A DNA stretch of 64,000 bases from Multifurca ochricompacta (lineage: Eukaryota > Basidiomycota > Agaricomycetes > Russulales > Russulaceae): assembly GCA_022496185.1 (NCBI GenBank), contig WTXG01000018.1:1-64000 (forward strand), in the 5' to 3' direction. The notes under the pieces were generated by a model. That model saw only the letters and a list, made by a program, of their open reading frames with translations. It did no database searches and was not told where the DNA came from. Shown in pieces: positions 47,220 to 58,489 of this stretch (its first letter is position 1; each line of letters opens with the position of its first letter). A program made the translations under genes and the position numbers.

Positions 47220-49218
47220 TTAGATCACATACACATTCTCCTTCTGAAGCTTGTAACCGTCAAGCTGCTTGAAGTACTCAATGCGCTTCAATCGCTCCTG
47301 GTTACGTCTCTATGTCCAAGTTCAATTCGTTTCGTCAACTTTCTTACACCAGAATATAATAGTAAACCAAGACGCACCTCACGCAACTCCTCAGGCGTAC
47401 TCTCGTCACCCTTCTTCTTCCTTAGCCGATTCATCCCCGAGCCCTCTTACTTCGAGTCACCCGTTTATCAACACTGCGCGGCGCACCACGCCCGCGCGCC
47501 GACCGTCTTCGTTCCCTGCACTTGTCCCCACTTTCCTCAATTGAGGTAGAGGTGGTTTTTTTCTTGCCCGTCGCTGCGGCTCGCCGTTCAGGTTGCCTTC
47601 GCGGCGCGTTCTCGAGAACGCGTCTCGCAGCTTCTAATGGGTCCTCCACCGTCAAACTCTTCCCGACGGCGTTCTCCTTGCCCTTGCCTTTACCTCTAAT
47701 CTTCGCCCTTTTCTGTGGTCGACTGGCCCCCCCTTTATCGCTCTCCGGACCGTCATACTCAAGCTGGGATTCCGGATCCGGTAGGCGCTGATGCACGTGT
47801 TTAATAGGAGATGGGCTACTCGGCGCACTGCTCCCTGGATTTCGGACCCATGCTCACTGACACCGTGCAGCTCCTTCTGTCGTCGCCGACGCATGGTGAA
47901 CGCGCGCGCGCTGTCCCCATTACGCGGTGTGAGCGGGTTCGCCGCAGCTATTGGGGTAGACTCAGTTTGCGGATGCGTCGCATGCGCTTGTGGGAGGCGT
48001 TCGCGCGGGGTGTGTGGTGGAGACGCGGGCGCATACAGGTCCTCAATATCACTATCCGAGTAGTAGCGTTGATGCAGAGACGTTGGAATGGGCTGAATTG
48101 AGATGGGGAGGCCGCAAGTGGCGCTGGCGGTGGAGTCGTTGAGGCTGATGCCACTTTGGCAGCTGTGAGTTCGCCAAGGGGGAAACGGGGTCCTCGATGT
48201 GCGTTGCTTGGCCCAGCTTCAGACAGGTTGAGCATCTTCTCGCTACGCCTTGCTTTGAGAAGTCTCTCGGTAGCCAAGAAGCCAAATGGATCCGACTCGC
48301 TGCTACGAGCGGGAGAGTGTACACCTCACGAGGTTGGAGAATACCACGTTCGCTCGTAATAGGCATAGGTAAAAGTTCCTTGTTATCTAAAATGTCGTCA
48401 GATCCCGGAATCTCATGAAGGCCACCATGATTCTCCTTGTCCGAGCCAGCGTTCACCCAACCGGCGCTGTCCTCGCGCTCGTCAAGGTCATCGACAACAC
48501 CGTGTATAAACAAATCGTCATTATCCATTTCTCCTTCGGATTGTAGTTGACTTGAGAGAGGTGTGCGCTTCCGCTTCTTATCCTTGCGCGTTGGGGTAAG
48601 AAACTGAGACGGCGACCCAGGCCGGTGGGCGGAGAGAAGAATGAGGCTACTTTCACCAGAGTGGTTGAAGGTTTGGCGTAAAGGGCTTGAGGAAAAATAA
48701 ATGGGTGAAGAGGGTGGCAGAAGAGAAGAAGCACGAGCAAGGACGCGCTGTGAATGACGTTTCCCAGGCACCGGAGAGGGTGTCCCATCGTTGATGAACT
48801 GAGGGGGTAATGTCGTTTTTGGGTCATGTGAATGATGATCGGGTCGCTTGGGAGGCTGAGGAGGTGGATGACTCCGTGGTGGCGTAATGAAACTGGCTGG
48901 AGGTCCAGCGGAAGAGAGTAGGCGCTGAATTGAACCGCCGGGCTCACCGATATTCGCAGGTTGTTTAACTTCCTCAACCTCTACGTCCAGTACAGACGAT
49001 TCGGCGGCAAAACGTTTGACCCTTGCCTTGGGTTTCACTGCAGAACTGAGTGCAGAAGAGTTGTTCGAGAAGACCCTCTTTTTTGGCCTGTCTTGGTCTT
49101 TCACCGTGACCGCGGCATTTATTGATCTGTCGGTGGTGTTTCGGGGTGTCTTGTCTATAAGGATATAAAAGTCGGGAGCTTTTTGGGATTTTTTCCGTGA
49201 GCGGGTAGCTGCGGGCAT
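47220..49218 (-). CDS. Unknown nuclear-type protein, three apparent frameshifts
   Basis: The start MPAATRSRKKSQKAPDFYIL was chosen over an in-frame ATG 60 bases upstream because conserved-looking sequence begins here. The protein is basic and low complexity (SPVPGKRHSQRVLARASSLL), then has ESDPFGFLATERLLKARRSE, HQRYYSDSDIEDLYAPASPP and KKKGDESTPEELREERLKRI, ending YFKQLDGYKLQKENVYVI. Three changes of frame (near 48299, 47821 and 47447) split it; each fits one missing base and restores a continuous protein with one small intron near the end. The alternate frames left behind look random. I do not recognise the family; Ser/Pro/Lys/Arg richness suggests a nuclear role. Confidence 0.6.
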
Positions 49219-49673
49219 GTTTGTTTGTTGGGAGTGGCAAGTAGCGAGAGTGGGGATGGAAAAAGGTGTTTTCACCATTGTGTCAATGACATTATCGAAA
49301 ATGATACCACGTGATGTGGGACATCAAAGCCGCGTGCCCATCACGTGATTTACCCCGGAAGTGAGTGTGCCACCTCCGAATTCCGTGAAAAAGGTCAGTT
49401 TTCTTCTAATGGCTAATAGCTCCTGGTCCCGTACACTCAGTCAGTCTCAGTCATCGGCATCGGATCAATTTTTTTTATAATCTAACCCCAGCCCACCATT
49501 CGCATGATCTTTCTTCTACGTTCTCCTCCTACCTTCTACAACCAATCTACTCCTGCTCCTACTCTCCATCCCACTTATCGTGTACCTTGGCCTCCGGCAG
49601 GATCATCTCTCCGCCATCCTTATCTATCTCGCCACTCAGTGCGACTATCTATTTGTTTTTTAATTGATTCCCT
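49219..49673. promoter_or_regulatory. Divergent promoter with inverted CACGTGATG pair
   Basis: This lies between the unknown nuclear gene (minus) and the ketopantoate hydroxymethyltransferase gene (plus). CACGTGATG (49308-49316) and its exact complement CATCACGTG (49339-49347) form a 9-base inverted pair with a 22-base spacer. Further right is a TTTTTTTTATAATC segment near 49470, which may be a TATA-like signal for the plus-strand gene. Confidence 0.55.
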
Positions 49674-50823
49674 ATGTGGGCCACCATGAGAGGATCCCTC
49701 TTGGACTGTACGGCACTTAAATCTGGTTCAGTGAGACGCGCTCTTGTCGGCCGCAGATGGATGAGCGTGCGCCCGATGCTCCTCGAGAGCGGTGTACCTC
49801 CTACTCGTAAGTCCATGCGCCCCCCTCCCCCGCTATTCACTTATCATACGATTTTGATGCACTTAAAAAGTTCCCTCGCGGAAAAAAATGACGATCCAGC
49901 AGCTGTACCAGATGCGCCGGGTCGGCACACCGATCACCATGCTCACTGCATATGATTTCCCTACCGCACGTGCCCTTGACACGCACGGCATAGATATTGC
50001 CCTTGTCGGTGATTCTCTCGCGCAAGTATGCCTCGGTTTACCATCTACCACCCGACTTAGCCTCGATGAAATGCTCCACCACACTCGTGCCGTTGCGCGC
50101 GGTACCGTGCATCCTTTCCTCGTTGCAGATATGCCCTTTGGCTCATACCACACCTCGCCCGAAGATGCGGTCCGCTCTGCTGTGCGCATGGTTCAGGATG
50201 GCCACGTGGAGGCCGTCAAGCTCGAAGGTGGACCCGAGATTGCCGCGACCGTCAGACGGATCTCGGAGGTCGGCGTTCCCGTGATGGCACATGTCGGGCT
50301 CATGCCTCAGCGCCACGCTGCATTATCTGGTTACCGCGTGCAAGGTCGTGATGCTGCAAGTGCCAAGGCGGTGCTTGACGGCGCGCTCGCTCTACAGGAT
50401 GCCGGGGCGTTCGCCATCGTGCTCGAGGCGATACCGCATCGTCTCGCTGAGTATATGACTGCGCACCTCAACATACCCACGATTGGTATTGGCGCTGGAC
50501 CCGGCACAAGTGGGCAGGTGCTCGTCTGGGACGACGTGATGACGCGCTGGCATGGTAAGAAGGCTAAGTTTGTGCGTCGTTTTGCGGACGTCGGCCATGA
50601 AGAGGGACGTGGTGTGCAGAATTACATCGGCGCGGTGCGCGACGGCAGCTTCCCGAATTCACAGACAGAGGGCTACGAGATGGCTGGTGGTGAGTGGGAA
50701 TGCTTTTTGGAGCAGATAGGAGACAACGAATGGCGCGGTATGACCGATAAGGTACAGGAACGCCAGGGGGACGTTGCCAGCTCTGAAGGCATGACACCTC
50801 CCCGCTTGGCGCAGGCGATGTGA
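49674..50823 (+). CDS. ECM31: 3-methyl-2-oxobutanoate hydroxymethyltransferase
   Basis: Two exons (49674-49806, 49871-50823) encode 361 residues. The enzyme adds a hydroxymethyl group from methylenetetrahydrofolate to 2-oxoisovalerate, the first step of pantothenate synthesis. The N terminus (MWATMRGSLLDCTALKSGSV, RRALVGRRW) is basic and amphipathic, as for mitochondrial import. The core shows PITMLTAYDFPTA, VGDSLAQV (Mg2+ ligand Asp), VADMPFGSY, VKLEGG, VMAHVGLMPQ, VLEAIP and GIGAGPGTSGQVLVW, all PanB signatures. The exon 1 join (PPT to LPSRKKMTIQQLY) keeps phase. No frameshift is seen. Confidence 0.95.
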
Positions 50824-52553
50824 CTGTAATGGGTATTAGATGCTACTGCAGGTATTTGAAGGAAGGTAAGATGGGTACTACTTATTGTACTTTTATTAGG
50901 AGCTTAAGAGCATACATACGCCCTCGTTGCGAAGTCTTGCTCGTGCACCGATAATAGACGGACAAAATCGTCAGGCAACATACGAGTCATGCTTACAGTT
51001 CCAGTATAAAGAATCCCGTTGTTCCGTGGCAGCGTTGACTCCTAGTTTCGGACAACTATGCCTTCTTATTCATCCATGCCTCAAACCTCCTTGCAATGTA
51101 CCTCGCTTTGTTACCTTGTTTTCCACAAGGTGTCCTTGTTATACCCTGAGGACAACACTTGTAGAGTACAAGTACAAGTACATACACCTCAACACGATAT
51201 CAAGACGGAACTGCAAAGCCCACAGCTTGACGTCCTGATCACCACATCGTACATACATGGAGCGCGACGCGACCACGGCAGATGCAAGTGTCATCAACAG
51301 ACGATACAACATGACAAAGACAGGACGTGTACCGGTAAGGGCGATAGAAACTAGTTAAGCTCCAGGCGCACTGTTTAAGATACTACCCTACAAACACATC
51401 GGGTTGCTAGCGGTTCGAATGGCTCTTGATATTATTCCCCGGTTCTTCCTGCTGCTGTCTGTCCTGTAAGCGCGCATACATTGTCGTTGTTTGCTGCAAA
51501 CACGGGGATCTCCTCAACCTCCTACAGGGAATGGGATAGGCAAACGACATCAAGTCATGGTTTGAGCAACGCGGCCCGTTATCCCCAAAGTAGACCTTGG
51601 TCCTATGTCTTAGGGATGGGACACATCAAGGGTGCACGCTGGAAGTGGCCGCGTCGTCGTTGTCCGCCTTCTTAACTAGGTCGCCAACGCTCAGCCAATC
51701 TTATGGACCATGTTCATACGTGGCTTGGGGGACACAGTGTAATAAGAAATGGGGCCTGCGGCGCTTTTGAAACGTCTGATTCTCTCTTTAAGCAGCTAGA
51801 AACACCTCTCTTTGCTGCCCACTTCCCCAGTCGACCGGAGGCACGCACGTCTCCTGGGAGAAAAGGATCGGAAAATGGCTCGTGAACACGGTAGAATCGT
51901 CGGATCCCAGGAAGAGTCCGAGTCAGAAGACTCAAACACACAATCTTGTGTTTGCCAATATTCAGTCATTGAGACGTCGGCGGGTTCAGGGGTTCATTTG
52001 TGGCGCCTAAGTAACGTCCCAACATGCCCTCTTCCTGTTTCGCCATCAATAATGGAATGATGAATGATATGGCGTAGAATTTGCTCACAGAAGCGAGAAC
52101 TAAAAACTGTGCACCAGGACAACGCAGGCCAATGAGGCGATTATAGGTCTTGAGTCTTGAATTAGAGTTAGAGTTAGAGGAAAGACCCCCACCAGGCCTG
52201 TATCTTAATGCTGCTGCTGCTGCTGGCTGCGAATAAATTGGAGGTGCCAGCAATTGCCCCTATCCAGCGACAGCAGCAGTCCCGGAACCCCACTTCTGAG
52301 GGGCCGTCTTGAGGCTTGAAGTATCCCAATCTCGAGACTGGTGCCTTGTCTCCGTGTTGTCATTACACCACGCACCACGCACCACGCACAGACAGACTAG
52401 GCAACTCCTACAGATCGACGAGCACGAACACTATTAGTTCGCTCTACGAGAACGAGATTATACATGACTTCTATTACAGTCAAAGGAAATTCGTCATCTG
52501 CCAGTAATTGCACTCTCTCTTTCAGAATGCATGATTTTGTGTTGGCTGATATA
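50824..52553. other. 1.7 kb with no recognised gene
   Basis: No chain of conserved exons was found. Simple repeats are present: GTACAAGTACAAGTACATAC (about 51166-51185), GAGTTAGAGTTAGAGG (about 52166), a GCTGCTGCTGCTGCTGGCTG run (about 52210-52229) and CACCACGCACCACGCACCACG (about 52368-52388). A GGTTCGAAT at about 51411 is not part of a tRNA. The right end is the promoter of the GH71 gene. Confidence 0.4.
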
Positions 52554-54333
52554 ATGACAAGTTTCATGGTCGGAAATACATATGTGCTCCTGCTTCTGTT
52601 TCAATCCTTTCGCAATCTTCTTGACCAAGCTGGCCTTCGTTAGCCCTACACGCCTCATGACTGGATCGCTGATATTCAGCTGGCTCAGGCGAATGGATTG
52701 TGAGTTCCGACGACACTCCAATTTGCTCAGTCAGCACTACCCGATATCTATTAGCGATGCCTTTGCACTGAATGTCGGGTGCGAGGATTGGCAAAAGGAG
52801 CGCGTAGGCGATTGTTATGCGGCCGCTCACCAGCTGCACACGGACTTCAAGTTATTTCTTAGCTTTGACATGACGTGAGCTCTTCTTCGTCTGTTGGTGG
52901 CCATGCCCTGTGCGCAACATGGCCTCTCCTTGTTCGCAGCTCCATACCTGGTGAAACAGATGCAGATGTCGAATTTTTACGCCAGTACATGGAACTTTTC
53001 GGACGTCACCCCAACCAATTCCTGTATAAAGGGGGAGCCCTGGTATCCACCTTCGCCGGCGACTGGTGCACATTTGGGCAGCCCTCACTCCACGAGGCCT
53101 GGGGTTTCGCCAGGTCGACACTGGAAAGTGTTTGCCCGGTGAGCCAACACCAACCCCCATAAGTTCTACAACATAACGAGATATGCCGATTTTAGATCCA
53201 TCTGGTCCCCGCCTTTTTCATCGATCCAGCCCGCTATCCTCTGCTCACGTCCGTGGATGGCATCTTTCATGTGCCTAGACTCTTTCTCTGCTGTTGTCGT
53301 TTATTCTGATTATTTGCCATCGGCAGTGGAACGGCGGTTGGCCGATACACCTTACGACAGACTCCTCAAGGAAGGAAGTTGAATGTCCTACGTTGGACAC
53401 CGATCATCATCACCTCAGGCACTTATACGGTCGCACATATATGGCAGCTGTATCCCCTTGGTTTTTCACAGTAAGTGCTTCGTAAGACTAAACGGCCCTT
53501 TCTCACTTTCCTCTGCCGTTAGCATTATGGACCAGACTCATGGAACAAGAATGTAGGTTCTTGCCACCTTTTCATTCCATGAAATTGCATGCTCTCCAGT
53601 GGACTTACCGCGGGGATGACTGGCTGCTCGTCCGGCGCTGGGAACATCTGCTCGCTCACCGAAACGGTATTGATATAGTACAAGTCATCTCTTGGAACGG
53701 TGTGTTTTCCTTGCTTGCGTCTTGTGGTGATAGATAGTCTTAGGCACCTTTGAGCAAGACTATGGCGAATCACATTACCTAGCACCTGTTCGTGGAGCCC
53801 AGCCAAACTCGCAGGCATGGGTTGACGGCTTCCCTCACACACCATGGCTTGTGCTCAATGCATACTTTGCACACGCATTCAAAGAAGGGCGCATGCCGCC
53901 AATCGAGCAAGACAGGCTGTTTGTATGGGCACGGCCACACCCGAAAAGTGCCACTGCGCCTGATACAGTGCCCCGTCCTCGGGGTTGGGAGCTCGTAAGT
54001 TTACAAAAAGAAGTTTACCCTTCCCTCCATGTGGATCGCAAGCATAGGGTTGATGTGCAAATATTTACGCAGACAGATGACAGATTTTGGGTGATTGTCA
54101 TGGCACATTCTCCGTGCAGCGTCGTTCTTGACACCGGCGATGAGCGTCCACACCGCTATAGCTGCTCCCGGGGCGTGTCAAAGTTATCTTGCCCTCTGCG
54201 AGCCGGCTATGGTATGCGCGCGGAGCTGATGCGTGATGGGGTTGTGGTACTGCGCTGCCATCCATGTGAATACCAATTCCAAGCTGAGCCAGAAGTATAC
54301 AACTTCAACGCATTCGTGGCGTCTTGCGGGTAG
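52554..54333 (+). CDS. GH71 alpha-1,3-glucanase (mutanase)
   Basis: Exons beginning MTSFMVGNTY are joined through PYTPHDWIADIQLAQANG, DAFALNVGCEDWQKERVGDC, HTDFKLFLSFDMTSIPGETD, LFGRHPNQFLYKGGALVSTF, AGDWCTFGQPSLHEAWGFAR and IHLVPAFFIDPARYPLL. They continue through VDGIFHWNGGWPIHLT, TYMAAVSPWFFTHYGPDSWN, WTYRGDDWLLVRRWEHLL and VIQVISWND-type sequence to SHYLAPVRGAQPNSQAWVDG, FPHTPWLVLNAYFAHAFKEG and a C-terminal beta-rich tail ending AFVASCG. These are GH71 hallmarks; the enzymes cut cell-wall alpha-1,3-glucan. About eight introns are implied. No signal peptide is seen at this start, so either an upstream exon is missed or the enzyme is not classically secreted. Confidence 0.87.
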
Positions 54334-54438
54334 TAATCACTTGCGAATTATCACGCTCAATGATAAGCGCGTTTAGCCCTAATACACACACGTACGTAGA
54401 CGGACATGATAAAACAATGAAGCAGGATTCGGCAGATT

Positions 54439-55379
54439 TTAGCGGCCACCTTTGATAAGTTCTGCGCCTGTGAGTTCGTCTTTAATCGCACTTGAGCCAA
54501 TCTCGACTTCGGAGCCGGTAGTCAAGCTGGAAGTCTCGGGAGTGTCCTTGTCATCGCCACAGCCACAATCATACTCTTCGTCAAGATGCGCGCAATCGAA
54601 TATTGGCTTCTGCAAGCGTTCGTTGACTTTATTGTGAACGAAGCACAACCTAGAAGGGAGAGCTTAATCTCGCAGTCAGCGTGTAAGAAGGTGAACTATA
54701 CCAACCATGCAGATGCGGAAAGGCGGGAGGATATTTGTGGTGGATAGAGCTTCAACAATTGCTGAAATTCGGCTGCGCATTCGCCACAAGGGTATAACCG
54801 TGAAGTTAGGTAGAAATAAGACTTGAGGGCCTCGCGCTCGTCCTCTGTCGGGTGCTGCTATGTTATCAGCTTCCGTAGTTCGACGGCTAAGTGATTCTCG
54901 CTATACTTCAGGATACCTGAGTGTCATTGTATGCCTACAGCACGGTTTAGTGCGAGGTCAAGGGTTGTAACGGGTATTCGCTTACTTACAGTAACTTCCA
55001 CGTTGCACGACCCAAGAGAGCTCTGGAGTCTCATGATACACACTTTAGGCGAATGGAATGCGGGGACGACGCTCACTTCGCTGTTTCGTTCCCTAGCTTG
55101 GACATGATGACGCACCCATCGCATGGGGCACAGCTGGCGGTTGATCATGTATCTGAATTGGAAGTGCATGGAACTCTTTCTCGACACCGCCGTCGCCAAA
55201 GAAGGCTCCTGTCCGGAGATCTAAGTAGGCTGGAACTGGATGGTGGAGGAGGGTGACTGAGGCAAGAAGGAGCTTTCAGCGGGTAGTGAGAAGTAGTAGG
55301 ATGATATTTAAGTGTATGAACATAGACATACGAGGACTAGAATGACGAAGATAAAAAGTTTACTAAAGCGTGATATCAT
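54439..55379 (-). CDS. ERV2: ERV-type FAD-linked sulfhydryl oxidase (Erv2-like)
   Basis: ATG at 55379 starts MISRFSKLFIFVILVL, a signal-anchor helix, which points to the ER enzyme rather than mitochondrial Erv1. Later exons read LGRATWKLLHTMTLRYPE, QHPTEDEREALKSYFYLTSR, LYPCGECAAEFQQLLKLYPP (active-site CxxC), SRLSACMW and FVHNKVNERLQKPIFDC (FAD-contacting HNxVN motif). The tail is acidic with a C-rich segment (EEYDCGCGDD). The enzyme makes disulfides and passes electrons to oxygen. The frame changes once near 55112, between AVPHAMGA and VIMSKLGNET; one missing base would explain it. Stop at 54439-54441. Confidence 0.88.
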
Positions 55380-55841
55380 GTTGTTGTTAGTTTCAGGGAG
55401 AGGAGGTAAGGGTAAGGGCAATAAACTGGGTACGGCGGTTCGGGACGGGACGGATGTATCATCATGACATAGCATAGAGTACTCGTACTCGTAGCAGTCC
55501 TATGAACATCCCACCCTCAGGTTCGGCTACTGTGAGCACCCGCCAAATGACCAGCTTGACTATGTCACTCTCGTTGCCAGGTCCATTCTCGAAGTAGTCG
55601 AGTGCTTTATACAATACTATACTTATGTCATTAATTGAAAGTTCGTGCCCCCTCACTCTAATGTGTGAAAACCGATTGGGTATATGGGGATAGAGAACAG
55701 CAACCTGTAACGTTTGTGATTAGTGGGGAAATCAGAACCAACGTAAGACCCACCCCTGAACCCCCAACGAGCTTAGACTAGGAGTCTTCGAAAGCAATAT
55801 GAACGGTTTCCCTCTCCTTCACTTTCTAACAACCAACAACC
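55380..55841. other. Divergent promoter between ERV2 and lipase genes
   Basis: About 0.46 kb separates the two start codons. It contains GGTAAGGGTAAGGGC and TCGGGACGGGACGG short repeats (about 55408-55453). A minus-strand open frame at 55462-55656 has no recognised motif. No clear TATA box was found. Confidence 0.4.
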
Positions 55842-57136
55842 ATGTCCACCTTTACTGAGGCCTGGCTCCCTGGTCTCAAATCTTCCTCCTTCTACACACG
55901 TACCTATGCGCCTGCCTCGGGCACCACACGCGGCGTCATCGTTTTCATTCACGGTTTCATAGAGCATGTGGCGCGCTATGAGTATGTTCATAAGCGCTGG
56001 GCAGATCGCGGTTTTGTTGTCTTCACGTTCGACCAGCGCGGATTCGGACGTACAGCACTCGACCCGAAGAAGTCGCCTGGCGCAGTGTACGGCCGTACAG
56101 GTGAGCCGACCAAATTGCAGATGTAGCATGGGCCTACGCGTGCCCAGGAAGCTCATCCTACCGTGCCCCTGTTTCTCATGGGCCATTCTATGGTGTGCCA
56201 CCTATATTCTTCTTCTCTCCTATTATTTTTATTTTTATTATCTCTAAACAATCCATGGCTGACACGGATCAGGGCGGTGGTTTGGTTCTGTCGTTTGCCA
56301 CTCGTGCCAATACCCAGGATAGCGTGTCGCAGCTATCAGGCATTATTGCGACGAGTCCCTGCATTCGCCTCACTAAGCCGCCAGCAAGCGTCGCTCGCCG
56401 GCTCGGCAGCTTAGCGCGCTCTATATTCCGAACCAGAACATTCCCGCGTCCGTCGAAGCAAAGGTGACGGGTGGCTCTTACATTGTATGTCCGATTACTT
56501 AACCTCGCCGCGATCTACGTCCAGTTTTTGTCCCATGATCCGGAAGTAGTCAAGGCCAATGAAGCGGATCCCCTCATCCGCCGCAACGCGTCCCTGCGCG
56601 CAGTCGATGACATGTTAAGAAGGGTATGTCGACGTCGACTGTTTAACGTCAAGAGGGTGTTCGATGTGTTTGTTATTTAGGGTGAGAATCTGGACACCAC
56701 AGATCACAAGAAGTGGCCCACTGCACTCCCGGTATGATTTCACCACTTTTGAACATGTTGTGCACCACACCAACGAACTACAGGTCTTGGTTGTGCATGG
56801 CACAGAGGACATGGTGTGTAGAATCCTTGTGTCGTGGTGTTGGTATACAGAACGTATTGATCACATGATTTATAGGTATGCTCTGTTGAAGCCTCGAACA
56901 ATTCATCGAGAAGCTTCCTGCCAGCGACAAGAAGATCTCTCTCTACGAGGTTTGAATTATTGAGCCCTTGCTCATATAATAAAGGTGATCTAATTGTATG
57001 CATACTTCAGGGCGGATACCACGAACTTCAGAATGAACCCGACGGCGTGAAGGAGAAATTCACAGATGAATGCGTTGCGTGGGCCGAAGCGCACTTCCCT
57101 ACGGCAGCTACGGAGATTACACCAGCTAGGCTTTGA
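55842..57136 (+). CDS. Monoglyceride lipase (Yju3-like)
   Basis: Exons from MSTFTEAWLPGLKSSSFYTR encode an alpha/beta hydrolase: GVIVFIHGFIEHVARYEYVH, RGFVVFTFDQRGFGRT, PLFLMGHSM joined to GGGLVLSFATR (nucleophile GHSMGG), LSHDPEVVKANEADPLIRRN, ALPVLVVHGTEDMVCSVEAS (catalytic Asp) and GGYHELQNEPDGVKEKF (catalytic His), ending ITPARL with TGA at 57134-57136. Order and motifs are those of yeast Yju3 and mammalian MGLL, which release fatty acid from monoacylglycerols at lipid droplets and membranes. The frame changes near 56141 between DVAWAYA and RAQEAHPTVPLF, fitting one missing base. About six introns are implied. Confidence 0.86.
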
Positions 57137-57316
57137 TCCAAGGGATTTGCCCTTGTTAGTTTGTGATCACGACCTGGCCTTTTCATGATGTCTTTGTTGT
57201 TTCCCTTTTTTTATATAGCTTGCTGTTCTAGCAGCTACACAAGCTACGCGCGTTCTCCGCTGTGTAGGACTAGCAATCTCAGTCCTTGAACTATCATTCT
57301 ACGAAAGTAAGGTAAC

Positions 57317-58244
57317 TTAGTATCCCGCCGCGCCTGGTGCGCTCGTGCCCTCGCGCCTCAGGCGCAAAAGCACTTCTCGAAACCGCGAGAGCTCTGTAGT
57401 GCCAGGCCCAGCACGCGCAAGGGTCTTGCTTTGTGAATTTTGTAGTTCGATAAGGTCGCAGATGCGATCCCACGTCGTTCCGTGTGACAGTGAATCAGTT
57501 AGTGATGCGAGGTATTCGGCTTCTGAATCTCTGAGCAGTTGGTATTAGCCAAATAGAGTCTACGTAGGGCCACGAAACCCACTTGTTTTCGCGAATTTGA
57601 CGTTCACGTTTCCCAGTGTATTCCTCGTAGAATTGATCAATCGCGCGCTCAGCCTTTGTAATGGTTTCTTGTCGGCGCGTCTTGGACCTCTCATCGCGCA
57701 CCTTGAGTTCCTCTGCCTGGCTCTCACGCCATTTTCTGTACGAATCAAGACGTCAGTCTGACTGACACATGGGGGGCAAGGGCACGAAAAATGACGCACC
57801 GGATGACTTCCGGTTCTTCCGCATCGATCTGCTGGGTTAAAATGGGCGTTGCAGAGAGGGCCGACGGCTGCGGGCGTGGTGCAAAAGGCGGAATAGCACC
57901 GAAGGTGGGCTGAGTCAAGGGAGGACTAGTCTCCTACAGCGTCGTCATCAGCTCCTGTCCACGGGGTGTCACGCGTGTTGTCATACCTGTGGAATACTGA
58001 GTTCTGGAAATTCGCTTTCAAATTTTTCAATAGCTTCATCTTCGTGGCCTGTGACCTTCACTTCCCTCACAGGTGCAGGACTACCAAAGGCATCCAAGTC
58101 AAAAGCAGCGGTAGCAGGGGGGCGAACAGCAGGGGGTGGGGACGTGAAGGCAGGGATTTCGCCTTCACCATCTAAGGATATATCTGGAAAGGCAGACGCT
58201 GCGCGGTCATAGTCGATATCAGCGTCGTTGAGGAGGTCAGTCAT
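57317..58244 (-). CDS. CLC1: Clathrin light chain
   Basis: The protein starts MTDLLNDADIDYDRAASAFP, passes VTGHEDEAIEKFESEFPELS, the conserved N-terminal light-chain segment that contacts the uncoating machinery, then a Pro-rich linker, EEPEVIRKWRESQAEELKVR, DERSKTRRQETITKAERAID, QFYEEYTGKRERQIRENK and a C-terminal helix ending GTSAPGAAGY (stop at 57317-57319). The central heptad-rich part binds the clathrin heavy-chain hub at coated vesicles. Four introns are implied. The gene is convergent with the lipase gene, with about 180 bases between their stop codons. Confidence 0.88.
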
Positions 58245-58260
58245 GGGAGTGTGCTTGTAG

Positions 58261-58316
58261 TCTGCTTTGAAGCCTGTAACCTGTAGCCCTGTAACCTGTA
58301 GCCCTGTGGCCTTGTA
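58261..58316. repeat. Small tandem repeat upstream of clathrin light chain
   Basis: The unit CCTGTAACCTGTAGC is repeated with variation (CCTGTAACCTGTAGCCCTGTAACCTGTAGCCCTGTGGCC), directly before the clathrin light chain start codon on its upstream side. It lies in the short divergent region shared with the PARG-like gene and could vary in length between strains. Confidence 0.6.
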
Positions 58317-58489
58317 TCAAATGTGGGAATAATATCCGGTAATATCCGAGTGAGGGAAACAAGCGAGACGAGAAGAAAGAACGCTCTCTGACCTCGTGCC
58401 TCCTGCCTTCCTCGTGTTCAATGATATCACCCTTTGTATGTGCATCCCTTTCTCTCCTCTCTCCCTCTCTCTTTATCCAGACTGTTTTC

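Noticed and set aside
51405..51425. GGTTCGAAT as a tRNA T-loop
   Set aside because: No clover-leaf can be drawn around it.
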